Part shown: piece after piece, positions 1 to 8,570 of the stretch
Layout of the letters: every line of letters begins with the position of its first letter
Numbering within the stretch: the first letter of the stretch is position 1
NCBI RefSeq assembly: GCF_030816915.1
Contig: NZ_JAUSYN010000002.1
Location: 6,399,501-6,463,500, forward strand
Direction: 5' to 3'
DNA length: 64,000 bases
Origin: Streptomyces sp. B3I8
Lineage (GTDB): Bacteria > Actinomycetota > Actinomycetes > Streptomycetales > Streptomycetaceae
The notes under the pieces: generated by a model
What the model was told of the DNA's origin: nothing
Database searches by the model: none
The model's input: only the letters and a program-made list of their open reading frames with translations
Made by a program: the position numbers and the translations under genes

Positions 1-785
1 GTGAACCACAGCAGCCGCTGCCGACCGTCCTCGCTGAACAGATTGAGGCAGTTGACCTCCAGCAGGCCGAGTACCGGATGGTTCAGCCGCTTGCGGTCCT
101 TGCGCCGGAACGCCACGTCGTGCTCGTCCCACAGCCGGGCGAACTCGGGGGAGAGGCCGAGCAGCGTACGGATCAGTTCCCGGGCCTCGCCGTCCCTCGC
201 GTCCCGCCGGGCGGCGGCCGCGCGCAGGTCGGCGACGAAGGACCGGGACTGTGCCGCGTGATCCTCCTCGGGATACATCGCCCGGGCCTCCGGCTCGGTG
301 AACCACCGGTGCACGAAGCTGGCCCGGGCGCCCCGCAACCCGCTCTGGTCCCCGAGCAGGGCCACCGCGAGCGGGTTCTGGACGAGGGTGACGTGCAGGT
401 CGGTGATGACCTGCGCCGGCGTCGACGGCATCCGCTGGATCAGGTCCAGCATGCCGGGGTGCACATGCGACACGGGACCCGAGTTCGGCGGCACCGGCCG
501 GTCGGCCAGGTGATACAGGTGGTCGCGCTCGTCGGCGGTCAGGCGCAGCGCCCTGGCCAGGGCCGCGATCATCTGCGCGGACGGCTGCGACCCGGCCCCC
601 CGTTCGAGCTCGTTGTAGTAGTCCACGGACGCCCCGGCGAGCTGGGCGACCTCGTCGCGCCGCAGTCCCGGCACCCGGCGCCGGGGCCCCGTCGGGAGCC
701 CCACGTCGCCGGGTTTGATCCGCGCCCGCCGGGACCGCAGGAACACTCCCAGCTCGGTGTACTTCGCAGAACCCATGAGGTCCAT
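1..785 (-). CDS. XRE-family regulator with MmyB-like ligand-binding domain (3' end cut by window edge)
   Basis: Read leftward from ATG at 785, this frame stays open to the window edge for 261 codons, so the C-terminus is missing. The first ~80 residues form a helix-turn-helix with the family signature GLRRDEVAQLAG followed by VDYYNELERG. The rest has the MmyB-type domain with motifs such as QNPLAVALLG and FVHRWFTEPEAR, and ends in LNLFSEDGRQRLLWFT. Such proteins in actinomycetes usually control an adjacent, divergently transcribed oxidoreductase gene. Here the divergent neighbours are two short-chain dehydrogenases starting at 863, and an inverted repeat lies between them. A second in-frame ATG at 776 is an alternative start. 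The family is clear; the ligand is unknown. Confidence 0.9.
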   Translation of the reverse strand, partial: MDLMGSAKYTELGVFLRSRRARIKPGDVGLPTGPRRRVPGLRRDEVAQLAGASVDYYNELERGAGSQPSAQMIAALARALRLTADERDHLYHLADRPVPPNSGPVSHVHPGMLDLIQRMPSTPAQVITDLHVTLVQNPLAVALLGDQSGLRGARASFVHRWFTEPEARAMYPEEDHAAQSRSFVADLRAAAARRDARDGEARELIRTLLGLSPEFARLWDEHDVAFRRKDRKRLNHPVLGLLEVNCLNLFSEDGRQRLLWF

Positions 786-810
786 TGTGTGCGCGGACGG
801 GACCGGGACA

Positions 811-829
811 CAGGGGACGGCGTCCCCTG
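811..829. promoter_or_regulatory. candidate operator between XRE regulator and SDR genes
   Basis: Perfect inverted repeat CAGGGGAC-GGC-GTCCCCTG in the 77-bp gap between the divergent regulator (785) and the first SDR (863). Its position suits a site for the regulator, but binding is inferred only from symmetry and location. Confidence 0.45.
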
Positions 830-862
830 GCTCCGCCGGCCGGGGGCGCGCACGCTGGAGAC

Positions 863-1624
863 ATGAACACGAGCACCTCACCTCAGCAGGGGAACACCAC
901 CCGGGTCGCCGTCGTCACCGGCGGCTCCCGCGGCATCGGCCGCGCCGTCGCCCGGGAACTCGCCGGGGACGGGTTGGCCGTGGTGGTGAACTACGCCAGT
1001 GACGAGGGCGCCGCCAAGGAGGTGGTGGCCGAGATCACCGCCGACGGCGGGCGGGCGATCGCCGTACGGGCCGACGTGGCGGACGAGCAGGAGGTCGCCG
1101 CGCTCTTCGACCGGGCGGAGCGGGAGTACGGCGGGGTCGACGTCGTCGTCAACTGCGCCGGCCGGATGGCCCTGGCCCCCGTCGCCGAACTCGACCTGGC
1201 CGTCCTGGACGCCCTGCACCGCACCAACATCCGCGGCACCTTCGTCGTCGCCCAGCAGGCCGCGCGCCGGCTGCGGGCGGGCGGCGCGTTCGTCGGCTTC
1301 TCCACCTCCGTGGTGGGCACGCAGTTCCCCTCCTACGGCGCGTACGCGGCGAGCAAGGGGGCCGTCGAGGCGCTGACCCTGATCCTCGCCCGCGAACTGC
1401 GCGGCCGGGACATCACCGTGAACACGGTCGCCCCGGGCCCCACGGCCACGGACCTCTTCCTGGACGGCAAGACGGAGGAGGAGGTCGAGCGGCTCGCCAA
1501 GGTCCCGCCGCTGGAGCGGCTGGGCACTCCTCAGGACATCGCCCGCGTGGTCGCCTTCCTGGCCGGCCCCCAGGGCCGCTGGGTGAACGGCCAGATCCTG
1601 CGCGCCAACGGGGGCATGGTGTGA
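863..1624 (+). CDS. SDR-family oxidoreductase (3-oxoacyl-ACP reductase-like)
   Basis: A 253-aa classical short-chain dehydrogenase/reductase, probably NAD(P)H-dependent. It has the nucleotide-binding motif TGGSRGIG near residue 20, NCAG around residue 93, and the catalytic Tyr-Lys pair in YAASKGAVEA. The C-terminal VNGQILRANGG is typical of FabG-like reductases. ATG at 863 is chosen because the protein then begins a few residues before the first beta strand; a GGAG lies very close upstream (857-860). The substrate cannot be read from sequence. The stop overlaps the next gene in a GTGA, so the two SDRs are translationally coupled. Confidence 0.9.
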   Translation: MNTSTSPQQGNTTRVAVVTGGSRGIGRAVARELAGDGLAVVVNYASDEGAAKEVVAEITADGGRAIAVRADVADEQEVAALFDRAEREYGGVDVVVNCAGRMALAPVAELDLAVLDALHRTNIRGTFVVAQQAARRLRAGGAFVGFSTSVVGTQFPSYGAYAASKGAVEALTLILARELRGRDITVNTVAPGPTATDLFLDGKTEEEVERLAKVPPLERLGTPQDIARVVAFLAGPQGRWVNGQILRANGGMV

Positions 1625-2574
1625 GCGGCCCTCCGAGCAGTACTCCGAGCGACTCTCCGAGCGGTTCTCCAGGCAGCCCTCCCCAGGTCGTGGTCGTCAC
1701 CGGCGCGTCCAGCGGGTTCGGCAACCTCACCGCCCGGGCCCTGGCCGAGGCCGGGCACGTGGTCCACGCGGGCATGCGCGCCACCACCGGCCGCAACGCC
1801 CCCGCCGCGGCCGCCCTCGACGCGTTCGGCAGGGAGCGCGGGCTGCGCGTCTCGGCGATCGAGATGGACGTCCAGGACCAGGCGTCCGTCGACGCCGCAG
1901 TGGCACGGATCGAGGCCGAGCGGGGACGCCTCGACGTCGTGGTGCACAACGCCGGCCACATGGTCCTCGGGCCGACCGAGGCGTTCACCCCCGAGCAACT
2001 CGCCGACGTCTACGACATCAACGTCCTCTCCACTCAGCGGGTCAACCGCACGGTGCTCCCGCTCATGCGCCGCCAGGGCCGCGGGCTGCTGCTGTGGGTG
2101 GGCTCCTCCTCCACCCGCGGCGGTCATCCGCCCTTCCTCGGGCCCTACTTCGCCGCCAAGGCCGCGATGGACGCGCTCGCCGAGAGCTACGCCGCCGAGG
2201 TGGTCAAGTACGGCATCGAGACCACCCTCGTCGTCCCCGGGGCCTACCCGAGCGGCACCAACCACTTCGCGCACGCCGGCAGCCCCGCGGACACGGCACG
2301 GGCGGCCGAGTACGACGAGGCCTACGGCACGCTCCGGGACGCCATGACCGACGCGCTCGCCGGCATCTTCCCGCCGGGACGCGCGGCGGACGAGGTGGCC
2401 GACGAGATCGTCCGCGTCGTCGGCCTGCCCCACGGCAGCCGGCCGCTGCGCACGCACGTCGACCCCAGCCGGGACGGCAGCGAGGTGGTCTCCGCCGTCT
2501 ACGATCGCGTTCGCGCGGAGTTCTTCCACCGCATCGGCATCGACGAACTGCTCACGCCCGGCGCGAGCCTCTGA
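1621..2574 (+). CDS. SDR-family oxidoreductase
   Basis: A 317-aa short-chain dehydrogenase starting at GTG 1621, coupled by a GTGA overlap to the SDR before it. After a Ser/Pro-rich N-terminus come the cofactor motif TGASSGFG, HNAGH, and the active-site YFAAKAAMD. The length and the extended C-terminal region fit the SDR subgroup commonly found beside XRE/MmyB regulators in actinomycetes. The first SDR probably works on the same or a related carbonyl or alcohol compound. The substrate is unknown. Confidence 0.88.
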   Translation: MSGPPSSTPSDSPSGSPGSPPQVVVVTGASSGFGNLTARALAEAGHVVHAGMRATTGRNAPAAAALDAFGRERGLRVSAIEMDVQDQASVDAAVARIEAERGRLDVVVHNAGHMVLGPTEAFTPEQLADVYDINVLSTQRVNRTVLPLMRRQGRGLLLWVGSSSTRGGHPPFLGPYFAAKAAMDALAESYAAEVVKYGIETTLVVPGAYPSGTNHFAHAGSPADTARAAEYDEAYGTLRDAMTDALAGIFPPGRAADEVADEIVRVVGLPHGSRPLRTHVDPSRDGSEVVSAVYDRVRAEFFHRIGIDELLTPGASL

Positions 2575-2620
2575 CCAGCACACCCACCCTCTAGTACACC
2601 TTCACTCAGGAGCCACAGCC

Positions 2621-2830
2621 ATGCCTTTCGCCAACTTCAAGGTCCCCGCCGGCACCCTCAGCGACGAGGACAAGAAGAAGATCGTCGAGCGCACCACCGA
2701 CCTCTACGCCGAGGTCTACGGAGAGCGCGCCCGCGCCAACACCCTGGTCGTCGTGGAGGAGGTCACCGACGGCGGCTGGGGGATCGGCGGCAACATCCTG
2801 ACCGCCGCGATGCTCAACGGCGGATCCTGA
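2621..2830 (+). CDS. 4-oxalocrotonate tautomerase-family protein
   Basis: A 69-aa protein beginning Met-Pro. The Pro exposed after Met removal is the general base of the tautomerase superfamily, whose members interconvert keto and enol forms as small-subunit oligomers. The sequence KVPAGTLSDEDKKKIVERTT and the central VVVEEV strand match the family's single beta-alpha-beta unit, and the length is normal. It lies 46 bp after the second SDR and most likely belongs to that transcription unit, suggesting that the three enzymes process one small carbonyl compound. Confidence 0.88.
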   Translation: MPFANFKVPAGTLSDEDKKKIVERTTDLYAEVYGERARANTLVVVEEVTDGGWGIGGNILTAAMLNGGS

Positions 2831-2834
2831 CACA

Positions 2835-3848
2835 TCACTTGAGGCCCGGCACCACGGTGCCGGGCCTCCGGCGCGCCCACAGCCGGCCCAGCGGGGTCGG
2901 CGGCAGCGCGCGGGCGTTGCCGCGCGCGTAGTACCGCTCGATGTAGAACTGCCCGGTGCTGAGTACCGTGGTGACCGCGATGTACCAGAGGGTGGCGACC
3001 ATCAGCAGCGGGATGACCTGGTAGGTCTGGTTGTAGACGAGCTGCACCGAGTACAGCAGGTCGTGCACGGCCAGCACGCTGACGATGCTCGTGCCCTTGA
3101 GTGTCCCGATCAGCATGTTCCCGGCGGTCGGCACGATGGAGCGCATGGCCTGCGGAACGATGATCCGGCGCAGCGTGCGGCGTCGGCTCAGCCCGAGCGC
3201 CTGAGCGGCCTCGGTCTGCCCGGAGTCGACGGAGAGGATGCCGCCGCGCACCACCTCGGCGGCGTAGGCGGTCTCGTGCAGGGTCAGGCCGATCACGGCG
3301 GTGAGGGTGGGGCCGAGCAGGTTCACCGTCCTGACGGTCACGAACTGCGGGCCGAACGGCACGCCCAGGCCGAGCGTCGGATACAGCGCGCCGATGTTGA
3401 ACCAGAACAGCAACTGCACCAGCAGCGGCGTGGACCGGAAGATCCACACGTAACCCCAGCTCAGCGTGCGCAGCACCGGGTTGGCGGACAGCCGCATCAC
3501 CGCGAGAACGGTGCCGAGCAGGAAGCCGAGCACCATCACCGCGCCCGTCAGCCACAGCGTCAGCAGCAGCCCGTCGAGCACGGCGGTGGTGGTGAAGCAG
3601 CGCCCCACCACGTCCCACTGGAACGCCTTGTTGCGGACGACGGAGTTCACCAGCATCGCGCACAGGAGCAGCGCGACGGCGGCGGACAGCAGACGTCCGG
3701 GGTGTCGGCGAGGCACGATCCGCGGCCGGTCGGAGCCGGAAGCACCGGGCGCGGGCGAGTTGTTTCCGGTGGTCGTGGGCGGCCGTTTCGCGGTGTTGGT
3801 GCCGGGGGAGTCGGCGTCGGGCGCGGTGACGTCGGAAGACGTGGGCAT
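2835..3848 (-). CDS. amino-acid ABC transporter permease
   Basis: A 337-aa inner-membrane permease of the polar amino-acid uptake class (HisM/GlnP type). After a ~45-residue Pro/Thr-rich cytoplasmic N-terminus it shows about five hydrophobic segments and the EAA loop EAAQALGLSRRRTLRRIIVPQ truncated here as EAAQALGLS...PQAMRSIVPTAGN, which contacts the ATPase. ATG 3848 has a GGAGAGG ribosome site. It diverges from the organosulfur operon and resembles the permease at 6628, with no ATPase of its own, so it probably pairs with the other permease and the ATPase at 7701. A promoter-like TTGACA lies upstream on the same strand. Confidence 0.9.
   Translation of the reverse strand: MPTSSDVTAPDADSPGTNTAKRPPTTTGNNSPAPGASGSDRPRIVPRRHPGRLLSAAVALLLCAMLVNSVVRNKAFQWDVVGRCFTTTAVLDGLLLTLWLTGAVMVLGFLLGTVLAVMRLSANPVLRTLSWGYVWIFRSTPLLVQLLFWFNIGALYPTLGLGVPFGPQFVTVRTVNLLGPTLTAVIGLTLHETAYAAEVVRGGILSVDSGQTEAAQALGLSRRRTLRRIIVPQAMRSIVPTAGNMLIGTLKGTSIVSVLAVHDLLYSVQLVYNQTYQVIPLLMVATLWYIAVTTVLSTGQFYIERYYARGNARALPPTPLGRLWARRRPGTVVPGLK
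2842..2867. terminator. hairpin terminator between convergent genes
   Basis: Perfect 11-bp stem AGGCCCGGCAC / GTGCCGGGCCT with the loop CACG. It lies between the tautomerase (ending 2830) and the opposing permease (stop at 2835), but inside the permease's last codons, so it can terminate the rightward unit while encoding the end of the permease. Confidence 0.7.
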
Positions 3849-4022
3849 CGGAAGGCCTCTCCGGGAGGGATGGCTGGCGTGGACGACCGTCCGGGGCACT
3901 CGCGGAAGAGCGCGGCGAGCGCCGCGCGGTCCGGTGCGTCCGGGTCCGACGTCGTCACAGTCGCCGCGTCCCTCAACGCGGCCGGAGAGGCTGCCGCGCA
4001 CGGCGGAGCCCACCCGCCATCG

Positions 4023-4053
4023 ATCGTATGTGCCCATGGCACGGATGTGTCAA
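4023..4053 (-). promoter_or_regulatory. candidate promoter of the divergent permease
   Basis: On the minus strand TTGACA (4053-4048) is followed after 19 bases by TACGAT (4028-4023). It lies about 175 bp upstream of the permease start at 3848. The -35 is perfect; the spacer is slightly long. Confidence 0.4.
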
Positions 4054-4125
4054 CAGGGCGTGTGGGGCGGTCCGATGAGCGGAGCGATGACTGGACCGAC
4101 AACCGGTCCGCCATCCGAACGCCGC

Positions 4126-4159
4126 TTGACGAACGGCGAAACGCACTGCTCAATTAATC
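4126..4159 (+). promoter_or_regulatory. candidate promoter for leaderless leader-peptide transcript
   Basis: TTGACG at 4126-4131 precedes an A/T-rich CAATTAAT at 4151-4158, unusual in this GC-rich DNA, only a few bases before the ATG at 4162. That spacing suits a transcript starting at or next to the leader ATG, as is common for actinobacterial leader ORFs. Confidence 0.4.
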
Positions 4160-4161
4160 GC

Positions 4162-4239
4162 ATGGATGCCCAGCAGCGTTTGGTCTCGCGCGACCACATC
4201 GACTTCGGTCGAGTGTGGTCGGCCGCGTGTTGCGCCTGA
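4162..4239 (+). CDS. cysteine-containing leader peptide (putative attenuator ORF)
   Basis: A 25-codon ORF starting MDAQQRLVSR and ending HIDFGRVWSAACCA. This closely fits the actinobacterial 'putative leader peptide' family, whose members read (V)SR-x-H(V/I)DxxRV...(S/T)A-x-C and sit before sulfur-assimilation genes. In mycobacteria, leaderless short ORFs ending in cysteine runs act as cysteine-responsive attenuators of the downstream operon. The adjacent Cys-Cys codons one residue before the stop would be the sensor: cysteine shortage stalls ribosomes there. No ribosome site is visible and promoter-like sequence abuts the ATG, suggesting leaderless translation. The first downstream gene is a sulfur monooxygenase at 4526. 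The function is inferred from family and position. Confidence 0.8.
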   Translation: MDAQQRLVSRDHIDFGRVWSAACCA

Positions 4240-4525
4240 CTCGGCAGCGGGCCCTCTGACCGGCCCTTCCCTCCCTCGGTGAGTCCCGGAATTCCTCCGT
4301 CGACCCCCGACGCGGGCCGTTCCCCTCCCTTTCGCGCGCTGCCTCCGCGCCCTCGTCACCCCGACGCCCGTCGTCGTCACACCCGCACCGAACCGCCCGC
4401 GCCCCCGCGTCGGCGGTGAACGGCTCGCACCCTCCCGCCCGACATTTCCGACGCCTCGTCATACAACGCGCGAGTGTCGTCACTTCACCGTGCCCGCACG
4501 CGGTCACCCGTGAAAGGCCACCGTC
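4240..4525 (+). promoter_or_regulatory. untranslated leader between leader peptide and organosulfur operon
   Basis: A 286-bp stretch with no convincing gene. It is C-rich and T-containing (runs of ccctccc and cctcc near 4265-4350), and ends with the likely ribosome site GAAAGG about 10 bases before the ATG at 4526. If the leader peptide is an attenuator, the alternative RNA folds or Rho-loading region should lie here. I did not find one dominant hairpin by eye. Confidence 0.45.
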
Positions 4526-5662
4526 ATGCCCGTGCAGTTCCTCGGTATCGCCGCCACCCACGACGGCTCCGAAACCACCCCGCGCTCCGGCCCCGCCTTC
4601 GACAAGGAGTACACGCTCCGCCTCGCCGCCGCCCACGAGGAGCACGACTGGGACCGGGTGCTGTTCGCCTACGGTTCCGGCTCCCCGGACCCCGCGCCCG
4701 CAGCCGCGTACGTCGCGAGCAAACTGGACCGTCTGCACCTCTTGCTCGCCCACCGGCCGAACGTGTCCTACCCCACCTTCGCCGCCAGGACGTTCGCCAC
4801 CCTCGACCAGATCAGCGAGGGCCGGCTGACCGTGCACTTCATCACCGGCGGCAACGACCACGAGCAGCGCCGCGAGGGCGACACCCTCACCAAGGACGAG
4901 CGCTACGCCCGCACCCGCGAGTACATCGAGATCGTCAAGAAGATCTGGACCACCCGCGAACCCTTCGACCACGAGGGCGAGTACTACCGATTCCACGACT
5001 TCGTCAGTGACGTCTTCCCCGTCCGACAGCCCCGCCCCGACGTGTCGTTCGGCGGTTCCTCGCCCGCCGCGTACGCCGCCGGCGGCGCCGAGGCCGACAT
5101 CTACTGCCTGTGGGGGGAGCCGCTCGCCAGGACCGCCCAGCAGATCGACGCGGTGAAGGCCGCCGCCAAGGTCGCGGGACGCGTCGAAGGCCCGCGCTTC
5201 CAGGTGGCGTTCCGCCCGATCATCGCCCCCACGGAGCAGGCGGCCTGGGAGAAGGCCCACCGCGTGGTCGGCGCGATCAAGGAACGCAGGGCCAAGGGCG
5301 AGCCGGCCGGTCGACGCCGTCACGGGAGCGCCGAGCCGGAGAACGCCGGCTCGCAGCGGCTGCTCGCCATCGCCGAGGCGGGCGAGCGCTACGACCGCGC
5401 CCTGTGGACCCCGACCGCCGCCGCCACCGGCGGCGCGGGCAACTCCAACGCCCTGGTCGGCACCCCCGAGACGGTGGCCCAGGCCCTCCTCGACTACTAC
5501 GACCTCGGCGTCGACATCCTCTCCGCACGCGGCTACGACCTGCTCCAGGACGCCGTCGACTTCGGCCGGTACGTGATCCCGCTCGTCCGCGAGGAGGTCG
5601 CCAAGCGCGACGTCGCGCGCACCCCCCGGGGCACCCACAACCTCGCGGTGGTGGGCGGATGA
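4526..5662 (+). CDS. SsuD-like FMN-dependent monooxygenase (LLM class)
   Basis: A 378-aa luciferase-like monooxygenase of the alkanesulfonate monooxygenase branch. These enzymes use reduced FMN from a separate reductase and O2 to break C-S bonds. Family landmarks are FITGGNDHEQRREGD, the Arg-containing ERYARTREY, VSFGGSSPAAYAAG and the C-terminal GTPETVAQALLDYYDLGVD. An insertion rich in Ala/Gly (ALWTPTAAATGGAGNSNA) is typical of a subgroup of SsuD relatives. It is the first gene after the leader peptide, and its stop overlaps the next start (ATGA), so it is co-translated with the binding lipoprotein. The substrate is unknown. Confidence 0.88.
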   Translation: MPVQFLGIAATHDGSETTPRSGPAFDKEYTLRLAAAHEEHDWDRVLFAYGSGSPDPAPAAAYVASKLDRLHLLLAHRPNVSYPTFAARTFATLDQISEGRLTVHFITGGNDHEQRREGDTLTKDERYARTREYIEIVKKIWTTREPFDHEGEYYRFHDFVSDVFPVRQPRPDVSFGGSSPAAYAAGGAEADIYCLWGEPLARTAQQIDAVKAAAKVAGRVEGPRFQVAFRPIIAPTEQAAWEKAHRVVGAIKERRAKGEPAGRRRHGSAEPENAGSQRLLAIAEAGERYDRALWTPTAAATGGAGNSNALVGTPETVAQALLDYYDLGVDILSARGYDLLQDAVDFGRYVIPLVREEVAKRDVARTPRGTHNLAVVGG

Positions 5663-6624
5663 ACGCGCCGCGCACCCGGCCGCGCACCCGCCGGCCGCGC
5701 GCCCTCGCCGCGCTGATCGCGCTGCCGTTCCTGGTGCTGACCGCCTGCGGCTCCGGGGACACCGGCGACACGGCGGCGGCAGGCGCGAACGCGTCCCCCG
5801 CCCCGACCGACGACCCGGTCGCCGCCGTGCACAGGGTGGACTCCGTCGCCGCCCTGCTCCCCGCCGCCGTACGCGAGTCGGGCACGCTCAAGGTCGGCAG
5901 TGCCATCGGGGCCCCGCCCGGCGCGTACTACCCCAACGGCCCGGACAAGGCGCCCGCCGGCCAGGACATCGACCTCGCCGACGCCGTCGCCAAGGTGCTC
6001 GGGGTGGAACTCCGGCGCCAGGACGCCTCGTTCGAGACGATCCTGCCCGCCCTCGGCAGCGGCAAGTATGACTTCGGCACCGGCAACTTCGGCGTCACCA
6101 CCACCCGTCTGAAGACCATCGACTTCGTCACGTACATCGACGACGGCCAGGGCTTCGCGGTGAAGAAGGGCAGCACCACGCTCAAGAAGAGGATCACCGA
6201 CCTCACCCAGCTCTGCGGCCTGACCATCGGCACCGGCGCCGGCACCACCTTCGAGACCACCCTGGCCGCGCGGAAGGACGTGTGCGCGAAGGCGGGCAAG
6301 AAGCCGTACGACGTGAAGGTGTTCTCCGAGAACGCCGCCACGCTCACCGCGCTCCAGCAGGGACGCGTCGACGTGATCATGTCGACCACCAACGGCCTCC
6401 GGTACCAGGCCGCCCAGCCCGCGTCCGGCACCACCTTCCTCGGTGAGTACCACCGGCTCGACGTCGGCTTCACCTTCAAGAAGGGCTCCCCGCTCACCGA
6501 GGCCTTCCGGGCCGCCGTCGACGAACTCATCAAGGACGGCGCCTACGCCCGGATCCTCGACAAATGGGGCACCACCGGCTCCGCGATCGATGGCTCCCGG
6601 ATCAACCCGCCCGAGCACGAGTGA
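5659..6624 (+). CDS. amino-acid-type ABC transporter substrate-binding lipoprotein
   Basis: A 321-aa solute-binding protein (family 3). ATG 5659 overlaps the preceding stop. The N-terminus has a twin-arginine-rich basic region, a hydrophobic core and the lipobox LTAC, predicting lipid attachment at Cys about residue 29. The mature part shows GQDIDLADAVAKVLG, FETILPALGSGKYDFG and the late KKGSPLTEAFRAAVDEL that mark amino-acid binders. It works outside the membrane with the permease/ATPase genes just downstream. The cargo is probably a cystine-like or S-substituted cysteine compound, judged only from the operon. Confidence 0.88.
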   Translation: MNAPRTRPRTRRPRALAALIALPFLVLTACGSGDTGDTAAAGANASPAPTDDPVAAVHRVDSVAALLPAAVRESGTLKVGSAIGAPPGAYYPNGPDKAPAGQDIDLADAVAKVLGVELRRQDASFETILPALGSGKYDFGTGNFGVTTTRLKTIDFVTYIDDGQGFAVKKGSTTLKKRITDLTQLCGLTIGTGAGTTFETTLAARKDVCAKAGKKPYDVKVFSENAATLTALQQGRVDVIMSTTNGLRYQAAQPASGTTFLGEYHRLDVGFTFKKGSPLTEAFRAAVDELIKDGAYARILDKWGTTGSAIDGSRINPPEHE

Positions 6625-6627
6625 CCA

Positions 6628-7704
6628 GTGAGTGAGAACGCCACCATGAGGCCCACCACCGACTCCACCGCCGCGCCACCGGTCACACCGGGTGCGCAGG
6701 TCACGCCGGACCCACCGGATGTGCGGCACACACCGGTCGCGGCCGGCACCGACCCGGCCGCCCTCACCGTCGTACCCGCCCGGCACTACGCCCGATGGAC
6801 GGCGGCCGTCGCCGTTCTCGTCCTGGTCGCCCAGTTCGCGCACGGACTGGCCACCAACCCGGTATGGGAATGGCGGGTGTTCGGCGCCTACGTCCTGTCC
6901 GAGACGATCGTCCAGGCCGTCTGGGTGACCCTCCAGCTCACCGCCTACGCCACCGTGCTGGGCTTCACCCTCGGCACCGTGCTCGCCTTCATGCGGCTCT
7001 CGCGCAGCCCGGTGCTGCGGACGGTCGCCTGGACCTACATCTGGATCTTCCGGTCGATCCCGATGATCGTCCAGCTCGTGTTCTGGTTCAACCTCAGCGC
7101 GCTCTACGACCGGCTGGGCCTGGGCATCCCCTTCGGCCCGGTGTTCTGGTCCGTCGACAGCAACGCCGTCATCGGCACCATGGGCGCCGCCGTCATCGGA
7201 CTGACGCTGCACCAGGCCGCCTACTGCGCGGAGATCGTCCGCGGCGGCGTCCTCGCCGTCGACCACGGGCAGCTCCAGGCCGCCGCCGCGCTCGGCATCC
7301 CGCGACTGCGCCAGATCCGCCGGATCGTGCTGCCGCAGGCGATGCGAGCCATCCTGCCCACCGCGGGCAACGAGATCATCGGCCTGCTCAAGGGCACCTC
7401 GGTGGTCTACGTCATGTCGATCGGCGAGCTGTTCTACCAGGTGCAGGTCGTCTACGGCCGCAACGGCCGGGTGATCCCGCTGCTGCTGGTCGCCACCGCC
7501 TGGTACGTGCTGCTCACCTCCCTGCTGTCCCTCGCGCAGTACCACGTCGAGCGCCGCTACGCCCGCGGCGCCGACCGCACCCCACCGCCCACCCCCCTCC
7601 GGCGCCTCCGGCGCTCGCTGCGCGCCCTGCGCGCGGCGGCCGACCACCCCGACCGCCCCGTCATACCGCCGAGGGCACCCGAGCTCCTGGGAGAGAGCCG
7701 ATGA
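6628..7704 (+). CDS. amino-acid ABC transporter permease
   Basis: A 358-aa inner-membrane permease starting at GTG 6628, three bases after the binding protein's stop. A long hydrophilic N-terminus (~50 aa) precedes about five to six membrane segments and the EAA-type loop [20 protein letters not shown], then PTAGNEI. It resembles the divergent permease at 2835, and the two may form a heterodimer. Its stop overlaps the ATPase start in ATGA. A second possible start is ATG six codons in. Confidence 0.9.
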   Translation: MSENATMRPTTDSTAAPPVTPGAQVTPDPPDVRHTPVAAGTDPAALTVVPARHYARWTAAVAVLVLVAQFAHGLATNPVWEWRVFGAYVLSETIVQAVWVTLQLTAYATVLGFTLGTVLAFMRLSRSPVLRTVAWTYIWIFRSIPMIVQLVFWFNLSALYDRLGLGIPFGPVFWSVDSNAVIGTMGAAVIGLTLHQAAYCAEIVRGGVLAVDHGQLQAAAALGIPRLRQIRRIVLPQAMRAILPTAGNEIIGLLKGTSVVYVMSIGELFYQVQVVYGRNGRVIPLLLVATAWYVLLTSLLSLAQYHVERRYARGADRTPPPTPLRRLRRSLRALRAAADHPDRPVIPPRAPELLGESR

Positions 7705-8465
7705 GCGAGGTGATGGTGGACGTCCACGGCGTCCACAAGAGTTTCGGCCCGCTGGAGGTCCTGCGCGGCGTCGACCTGGCCGTCCGCGCCGGCGAGGTCA
7801 CCGTGATCCTCGGCCCGTCCGGGTCGGGCAAGTCCACGCTGCTGCGCACGATCAACCACCTGGAGAAGGTCGACAGCGGCTGGATCAGCATCGACGGTGA
7901 GCTCATCGGCTACCGCCGTTCCGGGGACAAGCTGCACGAACTCAAGGAGAAGGACGTCCTGCGGCAGCGCACGCACATCGGCTTCGTCTTCCAGGACTTC
8001 AACCTCTTCCCGCACCTGACCGTGCTGGAGAACCTGATCGAGGCCCCCGTCTCCGCGCTGCGCCGTCCCCGCAAGGAGGCGCGGGAGACCGCCCGCCGAC
8101 TGCTCGACCGGGTCGGGCTCGCCGACAAGGCGGACGCCTATCCGCGCCAGTTGTCCGGCGGCCAGCAGCAGCGCGTCGCCATCGCCCGGGCACTCGCCCT
8201 CGCACCCAAGGTGCTGCTCTTCGACGAGCCCACCTCCGCGCTCGACCCGGAACTGGTCGGCGAGGTTCTCGACGTCATCAAGGACCTGGCCAGGACCGGC
8301 ACCACGATGATCGTCGTCACCCACGAGATCGGCTTCGCCCGCGAGGTCGCCGACACCGTGGTGTTCATGGACGGCGGGGTCGTGGTGGAACAGGGGCCGC
8401 CCGCGGCCGTCCTGGACGAGCCGCGCCACGAGCGCACCCGGGCCTTCCTCTCCAAGGTTCTCTGA
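7701..8465 (+). CDS. amino-acid ABC transporter ATP-binding protein
   Basis: A 254-aa ABC ATPase of the GlnQ/HisP class. It has Walker [10 protein letters not shown], the Q-loop region [12 protein letters not shown], signature LSGGQQQR, Walker [13 protein letters not shown] and the switch His in VVTHEIGFA. It is the only amino-acid-type ATPase in the block, so it probably energises both permeases. ATG 7701 overlaps the permease stop and has a GGGAGAG ribosome site within the permease gene. Confidence 0.93.
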   Translation: MSEVMVDVHGVHKSFGPLEVLRGVDLAVRAGEVTVILGPSGSGKSTLLRTINHLEKVDSGWISIDGELIGYRRSGDKLHELKEKDVLRQRTHIGFVFQDFNLFPHLTVLENLIEAPVSALRRPRKEARETARRLLDRVGLADKADAYPRQLSGGQQQRVAIARALALAPKVLLFDEPTSALDPELVGEVLDVIKDLARTGTTMIVVTHEIGFAREVADTVVFMDGGVVVEQGPPAAVLDEPRHERTRAFLSKVL

Positions 8466-8570
8466 TTTGCCCCGGAACCCTCTGCCGGCTTCGAGGCCCC
8501 CCGGCCCGCCGCCGTCCATCCCGCCGCCTTCGCTTCCCGCCGTCCTCGCTCACCGACCAGGAGCACTGTC

